Below are positions 24,263 to 33,600 of a DNA stretch of 64,000 bases, piece by piece. Source of the DNA: JAWKRB01 sp041389885 (lineage in GTDB: Bacteria; Myxococcota_A; Polyangia; Polyangiales; Ga0077539); the NCBI GenBank assembly GCA_041389885.1, contig JAWKRB010000018.1, positions 1 through 64,000 of the forward strand, in the 5' to 3' direction. A program made the position numbers and the translations under genes. The notes below the pieces were generated by a model that saw only the letters and a program-made list of their open reading frames with translations, was not told where the DNA came from and searched no databases. Within the stretch, counting starts at the first letter, position 1; every line of letters begins with the position of its first letter.

Positions 24263-25672
24263 TCAGGGCTCCGAGAGGATCGTGTCGACCACGGAGCGGA
24301 TGCGTGAGGACCTCGGCGCGGCCTCGGCCATGCGCAGCCGCCCGCGCCGGTCGACGACGACCACGAAGGGGTAGGCGTTGAGCCGCACGCGGCGGGTGAT
24401 CGAGCGCGAGGGGTCGACCACCATCCGGCTGGTCAGCCCGAAGCGGGACTGCCATCGCAGGGCGAAGTCGACGGTCGCGGGGCTGCGGTCGGAGTTCTCG
24501 GTCAGCAGGGTGACCACGCGCAGGCCGCGGGCGCGGTACGGGCGCGTGATCTCGGCCTCGAGCTGCGGCGCCTCTTGCTGGCACGCGCCGCACCACCCCG
24601 CGCCCACGACGACCACGGTCGCCCGCGCGTTGCAGTACTCCGAGCCGTAGAAGTCGTAGGCCGCGCGGCTCTCGCAGGAGGTGGTGTCGGGCGCCTGGAA
24701 CGAGCACGAGCCGGGGCTGGTGCAGAAGCCCCCGGTGGGGGGAGCGCTCACGCAGCTGCCCGACGGCGGCGGCGCGGGCGGACCGGCGTCGACCACCGGC
24801 GGGGGCGCGGGGGATCCGGCGTCGTAGACCGGCGCGGGCCCGCTGCACTCGGAGGTCTGCCAGCGCCACTGACCGCTCGGACAGTCGCCGGTGGTCGCCC
24901 CCGCGGAGTTCCCGCTCTGGCAGCGGCGGGTCGAGGCGCAGAAGCCGCAGCCGGAGCGGGGCGTGCACGTCTCGCACGAGGTGCTGGTCGCGCAGGCGTC
25001 GCTCGGGCTGGGCGTGGGCGTGGGCGTGGGCGTGGGCGTGGGGGCGGCGCCGCCGCAGGTGTTCGGGTCCCAGACCCAGTCGCTCGCGGCGCAGGCGCGG
25101 TTGATCGGGCCGAAGCCGGTGCCGAGGAAGCATCGGCCCAGGGACCGGCAGAACCCGCAGCTCCACTGCCGCGCGCAGTCACCGCAGGTGTTGGCCCAGG
25201 AGCACGCGTCGTCCGGGATGCTCGAGGCCGAGGCGCAGTAGTCGTCTGACCCCACGGGCTGCACGACGCAGCGGTTCGCGCAGGTGTCGCGCTCGAGGGC
25301 GTTGTTGATGCAGCGCACGCGGGTGCGACCGTCGATGCAGCTCCACACCGTCCAGCCCTGGTAGCGGCCGCAGGGCTCGGCGGAGGGGGGCGTGCTGGGG
25401 GTCGGCGGGGTCGCGGGCGCGGTCGGACCGGCGTCCGCCACGCCGGCGTCCCACACGACCACGTCGCGGGGCGCCGCGGCGACGTCGCGCGGCGCCGGCC
25501 CCGCGTCGCGCAGGGGGATCGGGCCCGCGTCGTCGTAGAAGGTCTGCCACCGCGGCGGGAGCTCGCGGCCTGGGGTCGCCGAGGCGTCGCCGTCGAGCTC
25601 GACCTCCTCCATGGTCATCGGGCTCGCGAGGCAGCCCGCGACGAGCAGCGAGAGCAGCGCCAGGCCCCTCAT
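24263..25672 (-). CDS. Lipoprotein with Cys module, two PSI-like domains and a thioredoxin fold
   Basis: 469 residues. Signal MRGLALLSLLVAGC (lipobox Cys14), an acidic Pro-rich linker, then the six-Cys module (CGRYQGWTVWSCIDGRTRVR…). Two PSI/plexin-like units follow (CGDCARQWSCGFCRSLGRC, CETCTPRSGCGFCASTRRC), another Pro linker, and a TlpA/redoxin-type domain with AGWCGACQQEAP (Cys361, Cys364) and a cis-Pro region LNAYPFVVVVDRRG. The CGAC active site makes a thiol-disulfide role in the cell envelope plausible, for example folding or repair of the many Cys-rich neighbours. The start overlaps the upstream lipoprotein stop (ATGA). Confidence 0.78.
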   Translation of the reverse strand: MRGLALLSLLVAGCLASPMTMEEVELDGDASATPGRELPPRWQTFYDDAGPIPLRDAGPAPRDVAAAPRDVVVWDAGVADAGPTAPATPPTPSTPPSAEPCGRYQGWTVWSCIDGRTRVRCINNALERDTCANRCVVQPVGSDDYCASASSIPDDACSWANTCGDCARQWSCGFCRSLGRCFLGTGFGPINRACAASDWVWDPNTCGGAAPTPTPTPTPTPSPSDACATSTSCETCTPRSGCGFCASTRRCQSGNSAGATTGDCPSGQWRWQTSECSGPAPVYDAGSPAPPPVVDAGPPAPPPSGSCVSAPPTGGFCTSPGSCSFQAPDTTSCESRAAYDFYGSEYCNARATVVVVGAGWCGACQQEAPQLEAEITRPYRARGLRVVTLLTENSDRSPATVDFALRWQSRFGLTSRMVVDPSRSITRRVRLNAYPFVVVVDRRGRLRMAEAAPRSSRIRSVVDTILSEP

Positions 25673-26598
25673 CGCGCCACCGCCCGGTAGCCGACGGTGC
25701 CGAAGAAGCGAAGCCCGTTGGCGGCGATGATGCGCCGTCCGTCGTCGGAGACGTACCCCACGTCGACGCGCTCGAGCACCCCCACCGGCGGGCGGCCGTA
25801 GCTCGAGTGATTGCCCACGGCGACGATGTCGACCGTGGAGCGCGGGCGGAGGTTCGTGACGTTGGGGAACTCGACGCGCGCGGGCGCCGAGAGCTCCGCC
25901 CCCGCGGGCGAGATCGCGTAGGCCACCAGCGGCGCGGCGCCCTCGTAGGGGGGCAGCTGGTTCACCGGCAGGCGGATCGCGCGCACCACCCCCTCCTCGG
26001 CGTTGAGCGGGTAGCTGACCGTCGAGGGGACGTAGCGCAGCGCGAAGCCGAGCCCGTCGACCATGGTGACCGCGGCGTCGGGGTTGGCGCTCGGCAGGGC
26101 CACGCCGCCGCGCCGGAGGTGGATCGCGTAGAGCGGGCGGGTGAAGCGCACCGTGCCCATCACCGAGAGGTCCTGCGGGTTGAAGTCGACGAAGAGGTCC
26201 TGGCGCTCGCCGAGGCCCTCGTACGCGAAGGCCGCGCCGTGGGCGTACTCCGAGCTCGCGCCGAAGCAGCCGTTCACCGCCACGTCGAAGCGGCCGTCGG
26301 CGCCGGTCTCCCCCGCGACGCAGGTGGTGCCGCACACCGTGACCCAGGCCCCGGCGAGCGGGCGGTCGAGCTCGTCCCGCATCGCGCCGGTCACGTTGCC
26401 CAGGTAGTACTCGCCCACGGCGCAGCGGGGCGCGCGGGCGGGGGCCTCGATCACCAGCCCCCCCGAGGCCTCGACCGGCCGGGGCGCCGACGGCTGGCTG
26501 GGGTCGTCTTGGATGTCGCCAGGCGCGCAGCCGACCAGGGCCGCCGCGATCAGGAGCCTTCGATGTCGTCGCGGGCGCACGCCGCCACCGTGACGCAC
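25669..26598 (-). CDS. Lipoprotein with carboxypeptidase-regulatory-like domain
   Basis: 309 residues. A basic N-terminus then LLIAAALVGC (lipobox). GNVTGAMRDELDRPLAGAWVTV, GETGADGRFDVAVNGCF is the CarboxypepD_reg-type beta sandwich. The second half (FNPQDLSVMGTVRFTRPLYA… to C-terminus) is beta-rich and unassigned. It is in an operon with the thioredoxin-fold gene (four-base overlap), and divergent from the TetR gene 206 bases away. A TGACCGATCGGTCA-like site lies 25 bases upstream of its start. Confidence 0.68.
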   Translation of the reverse strand: MRHGGGVRPRRHRRLLIAAALVGCAPGDIQDDPSQPSAPRPVEASGGLVIEAPARAPRCAVGEYYLGNVTGAMRDELDRPLAGAWVTVCGTTCVAGETGADGRFDVAVNGCFGASSEYAHGAAFAYEGLGERQDLFVDFNPQDLSVMGTVRFTRPLYAIHLRRGGVALPSANPDAAVTMVDGLGFALRYVPSTVSYPLNAEEGVVRAIRLPVNQLPPYEGAAPLVAYAISPAGAELSAPARVEFPNVTNLRPRSTVDIVAVGNHSSYGRPPVGVLERVDVGYVSDDGRRIIAANGLRFFGTVGYRAVAR

Positions 26599-26622
26599 GG
26601 GGCGTGCCGACGAGGGAGCACC

Positions 26623-26636
26623 CGACCGATCGGTAA
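26623..26636. promoter_or_regulatory. Operator-like CGACCGATCGGTAA upstream of lipoprotein operon
   Basis: Ten-base core ACCGATCGGT identical to the junction palindromes, 25 bases upstream of the lipoprotein start (minus strand) and in the gap facing the TetR gene at 26804. The position fits a repressor site; the protein that binds is unproven. Confidence 0.5.
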
Positions 26637-26803
26637 GACCAGGGAGATCACGCGCGGGGGGTGGTCAGGGCGCTGTCCATCGGTGGTCACAGTGTTCATC
26701 GCGAGGGCGTCCCCTCGGGGGTACCGTCTGGTAGGCGGTGGAGGGGTGCGAGGGAGAAGGCGCTTCGAGGGGAGGCGCAGGGGTGCTAAGGTCGACGGCT
26801 ACG

Positions 26804-27454
26804 ATGGCGACCAACGCACGGGCGGGCGAGCGTGATGTTCGACGGGAGGTGCTCGAGGTCGCGACGCGGCTGATGGCGGCGCGGGGCTTCGACGGCACGT
26901 CGCTGCAAGACATCGCCGACGAGGTCGGCGTCTCGAAGCCCGCGGTGCTGCACCACTACCCGTCCAAGGAGCACATCCACCAGGCGGTGATGCAGGCCAT
27001 CTTGAACCACTGGCGCGACACCCTCCCGCGGGTGATGCTCGCGGCGACGACGGGGGAAGACCGCTTCGACGCGATCTACCGCGAGCTCCAGCGCTTCTTT
27101 CGCGAGAACCCCGACCGCGCGCGGCTGCTGGTGCGCCAGGGCCTCGACCGCCCTGAGGTGCTCCGCGAGATGCTCAAGACCACGGTGCGCCCGTGGCTCT
27201 CGGCCATCGCGGGGTACATCCGCATGGGCGACTCGACGGGGCGGCAGCCGTCGGACCTCGACGCCGAGGCCTACGCGATCCTGGCGCTGCAGCTGGTGAT
27301 CTTCTCCAGCGCGATGGGCGACACGGTGAGCGTCGCCATCGACGACTCCGACGAGGCGCGCGCGCGGTACTACCGAGAGGTGGTTCGCATCGCGCGCTCG
27401 AGCCTGTTCGTCGACGCGCGCTCCCCCGAGGCGAGGCCCGCCCGGGGGGAGTGA
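26804..27454 (+). CDS. TetR-family transcriptional regulator
   Basis: 216 residues from ATG 26804 (MATNARAGERDVRRE…). Helix-turn-helix at about 33-58: TSLQDIADEVGVSKPAVLHHY, then PSKEHIHQAVM. The ligand-binding domain has no diagnostic features. It is the only regulator within the exported-protein island. TetR proteins often bind palindromes of the TGACCGNNCGGTCA kind; copies lie beside its own gene (26623, and 27452 overlapping its stop). A role as the regulator of the island is an inference. Confidence 0.85.
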   Translation: MATNARAGERDVRREVLEVATRLMAARGFDGTSLQDIADEVGVSKPAVLHHYPSKEHIHQAVMQAILNHWRDTLPRVMLAATTGEDRFDAIYRELQRFFRENPDRARLLVRQGLDRPEVLREMLKTTVRPWLSAIAGYIRMGDSTGRQPSDLDAEAYAILALQLVIFSSAMGDTVSVAIDDSDEARARYYREVVRIARSSLFVDARSPEARPARGE

Positions 27455-27465
27455 CCGATCGGTCA
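27452..27465. repeat. 14-bp palindrome at a convergent junction, contains both stop codons
   Basis: TGACCGATCGGTCA. TGA 27452-27454 ends the TetR gene; TCA 27463-27465 ends the minus-strand trypsin-like protease. Third copy of the stop-CCGATCGG-stop arrangement. Confidence 0.85.
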
Positions 27466-29094
27466 GGGCGCGCAGTCGTCGTCGACGCCCGGGGGGCGCC
27501 CGACGCACCCGCCGGCGCAGCGCTGGCGCTCGAGGCGACCCGCCATGCAGCGGTCGCGGCTCTGGCGGTCGGGGGTGCAGGTCCAGATCGCGGAGTTGCG
27601 CGACGACGACTCGCTGCAGTTCGCCGGGCCGTCGGAGAAGATCAGGTGCGCGACGCTCGACGTGCTCTCCTGCCCCGCCCGGTCGACCGCCCGCACGGCG
27701 AAGAGCCGGTCGCCGGTGCCGACGTTGAGGGTCCAGCGGTAGGTGCTCCCGTCGACGGTGCAGTAGTAGCTCCCGTCGCGGCCTGGGCAGGCGAAGCGCA
27801 TGTCGTTGTAGGACCACCGGAGCTCGGCGGCGCTCACGGCCTGACCCGAGCTGCCGGGGGCGATGGTGGCCTCGATCTGGGTCCAGCGGTTGCCCGTCAG
27901 CGTGGTGCCGTGGGCGGGGGTGACGCCGGTGATCGAGGGGCCCGCGCCGGGGGCGCCGGGGGGCGGGGCGGGGGGCGTGGGCGTCGGCGGCGAGGGCGTC
28001 GAGGCGCCCGCGCCGAGGTTCAGCGTGCGCCAGTCGCCCTGGGCGACGCGTCCTGACCGATCGGTCACGCTCGCGCGGTAGCGCCTCGCGCCGGTGCTCA
28101 CGAGGATGTTGTAGGTCGCGGTGTCGCCGGAGATCGCGCAGCTGTACGACTCGCTGGAGCCGGGGCAGTCGAAGGTCCACGAGCGGGTGTCGAAGAGCCA
28201 CTCGATGCGGCTGCTCGCGAGGCCGGTGCTGGTGCGCGCGCGCACCGTGACCTCGATGCGGCGGTCCCCCGCGATGGCCTCGCCGTCGCCGGGAGAGATC
28301 GCCGCGATGGCGGGCGGGTCGCCGGTGGGCGGCGTCGGGGTCGCCCCCGACGGCGGCGCGCCCGACCACCGCGTGACCGTGTCGGTGAACCACTGCGCGT
28401 GGGCGCCGACGATGCCGTACATGCTCGCGCGGGACGAGCCGCCCGAGACCACGCCGATCACCTCGTCGGTGTCGGCGTCGAAGGTGGCGCCGCCCGAGTC
28501 GCCGGGCTGCGTCAGGCCGGTGTTCGCGCCGAGGGCGTAGGGGGGATTGCCCGGCCCATACCGCCAGATGAGGTTGATCACCGGCGAGACCCAGAGGCGG
28601 TTGGTGAAGCTCCCGTTGTTGATCCGGCCGATGACGTAGGCGCGGGTGCCGGTGCCGACGCCGGTCAGCCGCACCCGCGCGTAGCGCGTCGCGCGGATGT
28701 CGCGGTCGAGGCGGATGAGCGCGACGTCGCTCCCCGACTCGGGGCGGATGTATCCCCCTGAGAACGACAGGCGGCCCGTGGGAGACATCATCGACTCGCG
28801 GCCGGTCGCGGCGGCGGCGTCGCCCGAGTACGGGCACGAGACCGTGAACGTCGACGCGCCCGAGACGCAGTGCGACGCCGTGAGCACGACGTTGCGCGCG
28901 ACCAGGGAGCCCGAGCAGGCGCCGCCCGAGCCCATGCGGATGGTGCAGACGTAGGGGTGCGTCGTCGCCTCGCCCGAGGGGCGAACGATCTCGTCGGCGG
29001 CGGTGTCGACGCCGATGAGCAGCTCGTCGTCGGCGGCGGCGCCGCAGCCCGCCGCGGCGACGGCGAGGACCAGGAGGGAGCGCGGAGTGACCAT
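27463..29094 (-). CDS. Trypsin-like protease with Ig-like domains and a C-terminal Cys module
   Basis: 543 residues from ATG (29092-29094); signal MVTPRSLLVLAVAAAGC (lipobox). Chymotrypsin fold with TASHC (His75), SDVALIRLD and PGDSGGATF (Ser200), closer to the trypsin-like endopeptidases of actinobacteria/myxobacteria than to the neighbour at 22044. Two beta-sandwich repeats follow (IAAISPGDGEAIAGDRRIEV… and ITGVTPAHGTTLTGNRWTQI…), each with a C-x-C pair (FDCPG…YSC, FACPG…YYC), then the six-Cys module (…NSAIWTCTPDRQSRDRC…GRPPGVDDDC) as the last 46 residues. An in-frame copy of the 14-bp palindrome (28054) codes VTDRS. Confidence 0.82.
   Translation of the reverse strand: MVTPRSLLVLAVAAAGCGAAADDELLIGVDTAADEIVRPSGEATTHPYVCTIRMGSGGACSGSLVARNVVLTASHCVSGASTFTVSCPYSGDAAAATGRESMMSPTGRLSFSGGYIRPESGSDVALIRLDRDIRATRYARVRLTGVGTGTRAYVIGRINNGSFTNRLWVSPVINLIWRYGPGNPPYALGANTGLTQPGDSGGATFDADTDEVIGVVSGGSSRASMYGIVGAHAQWFTDTVTRWSGAPPSGATPTPPTGDPPAIAAISPGDGEAIAGDRRIEVTVRARTSTGLASSRIEWLFDTRSWTFDCPGSSESYSCAISGDTATYNILVSTGARRYRASVTDRSGRVAQGDWRTLNLGAGASTPSPPTPTPPAPPPGAPGAGPSITGVTPAHGTTLTGNRWTQIEATIAPGSSGQAVSAAELRWSYNDMRFACPGRDGSYYCTVDGSTYRWTLNVGTGDRLFAVRAVDRAGQESTSSVAHLIFSDGPANCSESSSRNSAIWTCTPDRQSRDRCMAGRLERQRCAGGCVGRPPGVDDDCAP
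28054..28067. repeat. TGACCGATCGGTCA inside a coding region
   Basis: Exact copy of the junction palindrome within the second trypsin-like protease gene, in the frame that codes Val-Thr-Asp-Arg-Ser. Either a coincidence of coding or an internal site of the same element. Confidence 0.6.
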
Positions 29095-29132
29095 GCCCGA
29101 GCGCGTTGCACCGAACGGGCCAGCGCGGCGGC

Positions 29133-29146
29133 TGACCGATCGGTAG
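29133..29146. promoter_or_regulatory. Operator-like TGACCGATCGGTAG upstream of the trypsin-like protease
   Basis: 12 of 14 bases match the junction palindrome, 39 bases upstream of the start of the minus-strand protease. With the site at 26623 it places the same core upstream of both minus-strand operons flanking the TetR gene. Confidence 0.5.
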
Positions 29147-29195
29147 GCGAATCCCCTGGCGGCGTCGAGGCGGGGCCACGCGTCGGCGCGTCGGC

Positions 29196-29232
29196 GGAGG
29201 TGGACACCGTTGGGACCACGGTGGTCACGGCC
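29196..29232. repeat. Imperfect inverted repeat in the 29.1-29.37 kb intergenic region
   Basis: GTGGACACCGT and ACGGTGGTCAC are separated by seven bases (TGGGACC), within the 272-base gap between the divergent protease and vWA genes. CGGTGGTCAC also occurs near 26681 in the other intergenic region that carries an ACCGATCGGT site. Positions are read by eye. No promoter was confidently seen in this gap. Confidence 0.35.
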
Positions 29233-29366
29233 TTGATCGGAGGACCTCCGGCGGTCTCGAGGCGGGGGCGCGCCCGGCGGCTGGAGTTCGCGACGAATCG
29301 CGCGCGGCACGGAATGTGGTTTAGAGTGGGCGTGGTCGCGCGTCGCAACGATGTGAGGAGATCCCG

Positions 29367-31172
<1,806 letters not shown>

Positions 31173-31185
31173 GCGCGTCCTCGCG

Positions 31186-33582
31186 TTGAACCCGGTGAAG
31201 ACCTCCACGGCGCTTGATGATCGCCCGACGAACGTGGTCCCATCGAGGGTTGTGTTGAGGCTCCTCGTCGTCGTCGCCGCGATGATCGCGCTGGGCTGCT
31301 CGGGCGACGGCCTGGTGCTCGCGGGCGGCGCCGACGACGACTCGGGGCTCGGGCGCCCGACGACGGACCTCGGGGCGGGGTCGATCGACGCGCTCCTTGA
31401 CCTCGACGCCGCGCGGGTCGAGGTCGTGAGCCCGCCGGGTGAAGACGCCGCGGCGCCCGACCTCCCGGCCTTCGACGGCGGCCCTCCCGAGGACCTCGGA
31501 GGCGAGGGCTGCGGCGGCACCGGACAGACCTGCTGCGGGTTTCGCTGCGAGGGGCTCAACCGCTGCGTGGTGGGCACGTGCCGGGCCTGCGGCGCGTCGT
31601 CGGGCGACGACTGCTGCCCGGGCGACCGCTGCGGCGCAGGGCTCCGCTGCGAGGCGTCTCGCTGCGTTCCGGGCGCGTCGAGCTGCGGGAGCGTGGGCGC
31701 CGAGTGTTGCGCGGGAGACGTGTGTGACGACCGCTCGGCCTGCGTCGCCGGGCGGTGCGCGCCGTGCGGCGAGGCGGGGCAGCGGTGCTGCGCCGGGAGC
31801 GTCTGTCGCGCGGGCAACTCCTGCCGAGGAGACGGATGCTTCCCCGGCGCGGGCGACGCGTCGGTGTCGGTCGATTCGGGCACGGCCTCGTGCAGCGCGG
31901 CCGGTCAGCCCTGCTGCCCAGGAGAGCTGTGCGGCGGAGGGCTCACCTGCGTGTCGGGCTCCTGCGAGGCGTCTCCGTGCGGCGGGTCGGGTCAGTCCTG
32001 CTGCCCTGGAGACCTCTGCTTTCCGGGGCTGAACTGCTCGCTGGGCCGCTGCGGCACCACCCCCGCCTGCGGACGCGCGGGGCAGCCCTGCTGCGCGGGG
32101 AGCGCGTGCGAGTCGGCCTTGACCTGCTCCGCGGGGTCGTGCGTCGCCGCGGGGTCGTGCGGCGGGATGTCTGAGCCGTGCTGCGGCGGCTCGGCGTGCA
32201 ACTCCGGCCTCACCTGCACCGCCGGCGTCTGCGGCCCGACCCCGACCTGCGGCGTGCTCTCTGGCCCGTGCTGTCCTGGATCCCTCTGCGGCGCAGGGCT
32301 CCAGTGTGCGTCAGGGACCTGCGAGATGGCGCCCTGCGGCGCGGTCGACCAGACCTGCTGCTCGGGCAGCGCGTGCAACGCGGGCCTCGCGTGCTCGGCG
32401 AACGTGTGCCGTCCCTGCGGCGCCGAGGCGCAGGTGTGCTGCGGCGGCTCCGCCTGCAACGCCGGCCTGACCTGCACCTCGGGGACCTGCGCCATGACCG
32501 TGCAGTGCGGCTCCGCGGGCTCCCCGTGCTGCGGCGGCGTCGCCTGCTCCGCCGGGCTCACGTGCACGGGCGGGGTCTGCGCGAGCGCGCCGAGCTGCGG
32601 CTCCCTCGGCGCGGCGTGCTGCGCCGGCTCGCTGTGCGCGGCGGGCCTGACGTGCACGGGCGGGGTCTGCGCGAGCGCGCCCGCCTGCGGCGCCTTGAAC
32701 GCGCCGTGCTGCTCGGGCTCGCTCTGCGGCTCGGGGATGCGCTGCACCTCAGGCTTCTGCCGGGCGTCGACCTGCGGAAATCTCAACCAGACCTGCTGTG
32801 GGGGATCGGCCTGCAACGCGCCGTACGGATGCGTCTCGGGCTACTGCCGCGTGTGCGGGGCCAACGGGCAGGCGTGCTGCAACGGCACCACCTGCAACAC
32901 GGGCTACGGCTGTCAGTCGGGCTACTGCCGGGTGTGCGGGGCCAACGGGCAGGCGTGCTGCAACGGCACCACCTGCAACACGGGCTACGGCTGCCAGTCG
33001 GGCTATTGCCGGGTCTGCGGGGCCAACGGCCAAGCCTGCTGCAACGGCTCGACCTGCAACACGGGCTACGGCTGTCAATCGGGCTACTGCCGGGTGTGCG
33101 GGGCCAACGGCCAGGCCTGCTGCAACGGGGTGACCTGCAACACGGGCTACGGCTGCCAGTCGGGCTACTGCCGCGTGTGCGGGGCCAACGGCCAGGCCTG
33201 CTGCAACGGGGTGACCTGCAACACGGGCTACGGCTGCCAGTCGGGCTACTGCCGCGTGTGCGGGGCCAACGGGCAGGCGTGTTGCAACGGAGTGACCTGC
33301 AACGCCGGCTACGGCTGTCAGTCGGGCTATTGCCGGGTGTGCGGGGCCAACGGGCAGGCGTGCTGCAACGGCTCGACGTGCAACGCGGGCTACGGCTGCC
33401 AGTCGGGCTACTGCCGCGTGTGCGGGGCCAACGGGCAGGCTTGCTGCAACGGCTCGACGTGCAACTCGGGGTACGGGTGCTTCTCGGGGTACTGCGCGCC
33501 CTGTGGCTCGCGAGGCAGCCGGTGCTGCGGCGGCGTGCTCTGCAACTCGGGGCTCACCTGCCGCTCGGGTTACTGCGGCTGA
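31186..33582 (+). CDS. Cys-rich tandem-repeat lipoprotein
   Basis: Up to 798 residues. TTG 31186 is the longest start; GTG 31234 or 31252 would give a more normal lipoprotein signal (VVLRLLVVVAAMIALGC). After an acidic linker, the chain is about 24 units of C-C-x-G-x2-C-x3-L/Y-x-C-x2-G-x-C with CG…GQ between them. The first two thirds are diverged (CCAGSACESALTCSAGSC); the last eight are nearly identical (CGANGQACCNG…CQSGYCR). Each unit has six cysteines, suggesting small knotted domains in a string. Probably a secreted stalk or adhesin; the family is known to me only as repeat-rich myxobacterial lipoproteins of unknown role. Confidence 0.8.
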   Translation: MNPVKTSTALDDRPTNVVPSRVVLRLLVVVAAMIALGCSGDGLVLAGGADDDSGLGRPTTDLGAGSIDALLDLDAARVEVVSPPGEDAAAPDLPAFDGGPPEDLGGEGCGGTGQTCCGFRCEGLNRCVVGTCRACGASSGDDCCPGDRCGAGLRCEASRCVPGASSCGSVGAECCAGDVCDDRSACVAGRCAPCGEAGQRCCAGSVCRAGNSCRGDGCFPGAGDASVSVDSGTASCSAAGQPCCPGELCGGGLTCVSGSCEASPCGGSGQSCCPGDLCFPGLNCSLGRCGTTPACGRAGQPCCAGSACESALTCSAGSCVAAGSCGGMSEPCCGGSACNSGLTCTAGVCGPTPTCGVLSGPCCPGSLCGAGLQCASGTCEMAPCGAVDQTCCSGSACNAGLACSANVCRPCGAEAQVCCGGSACNAGLTCTSGTCAMTVQCGSAGSPCCGGVACSAGLTCTGGVCASAPSCGSLGAACCAGSLCAAGLTCTGGVCASAPACGALNAPCCSGSLCGSGMRCTSGFCRASTCGNLNQTCCGGSACNAPYGCVSGYCRVCGANGQACCNGTTCNTGYGCQSGYCRVCGANGQACCNGTTCNTGYGCQSGYCRVCGANGQACCNGSTCNTGYGCQSGYCRVCGANGQACCNGVTCNTGYGCQSGYCRVCGANGQACCNGVTCNTGYGCQSGYCRVCGANGQACCNGVTCNAGYGCQSGYCRVCGANGQACCNGSTCNAGYGCQSGYCRVCGANGQACCNGSTCNSGYGCFSGYCAPCGSRGSRCCGGVLCNSGLTCRSGYCG
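32851..33498 (+). repeat. Eight tandem 81-bp repeats inside the Cys-rich lipoprotein
   Basis: Units start at 32851, 32932, 33013, 33094, 33175, 33256, 33337 and 33418. Each codes VCGANGQACCNG, then (T/S/V)TCN(T/A/S)GYGC, then QSGYCR, varying mainly at the residue after CCNG and the one after CN. Units 1-2 share TT, 4-6 share VT, and 3, 7 and 8 share ST, which points to recent duplication of blocks. Unit 8 degenerates at its end (FSGYCA). Confidence 0.9.
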
Positions 33583-33600
33583 GCCCGCGCGGCGGGCGCC

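Noticed and set aside
22841..25040. GTGGGC runs considered as regulatory repeats
   Set aside because: They lie in frame and code (Thr-Pro)n linkers between domains.
32851..33498. Direct repeats considered as a CRISPR array
   Set aside because: The 81-bp units are contiguous with no unique spacers and are in frame with a Cys-rich protein.
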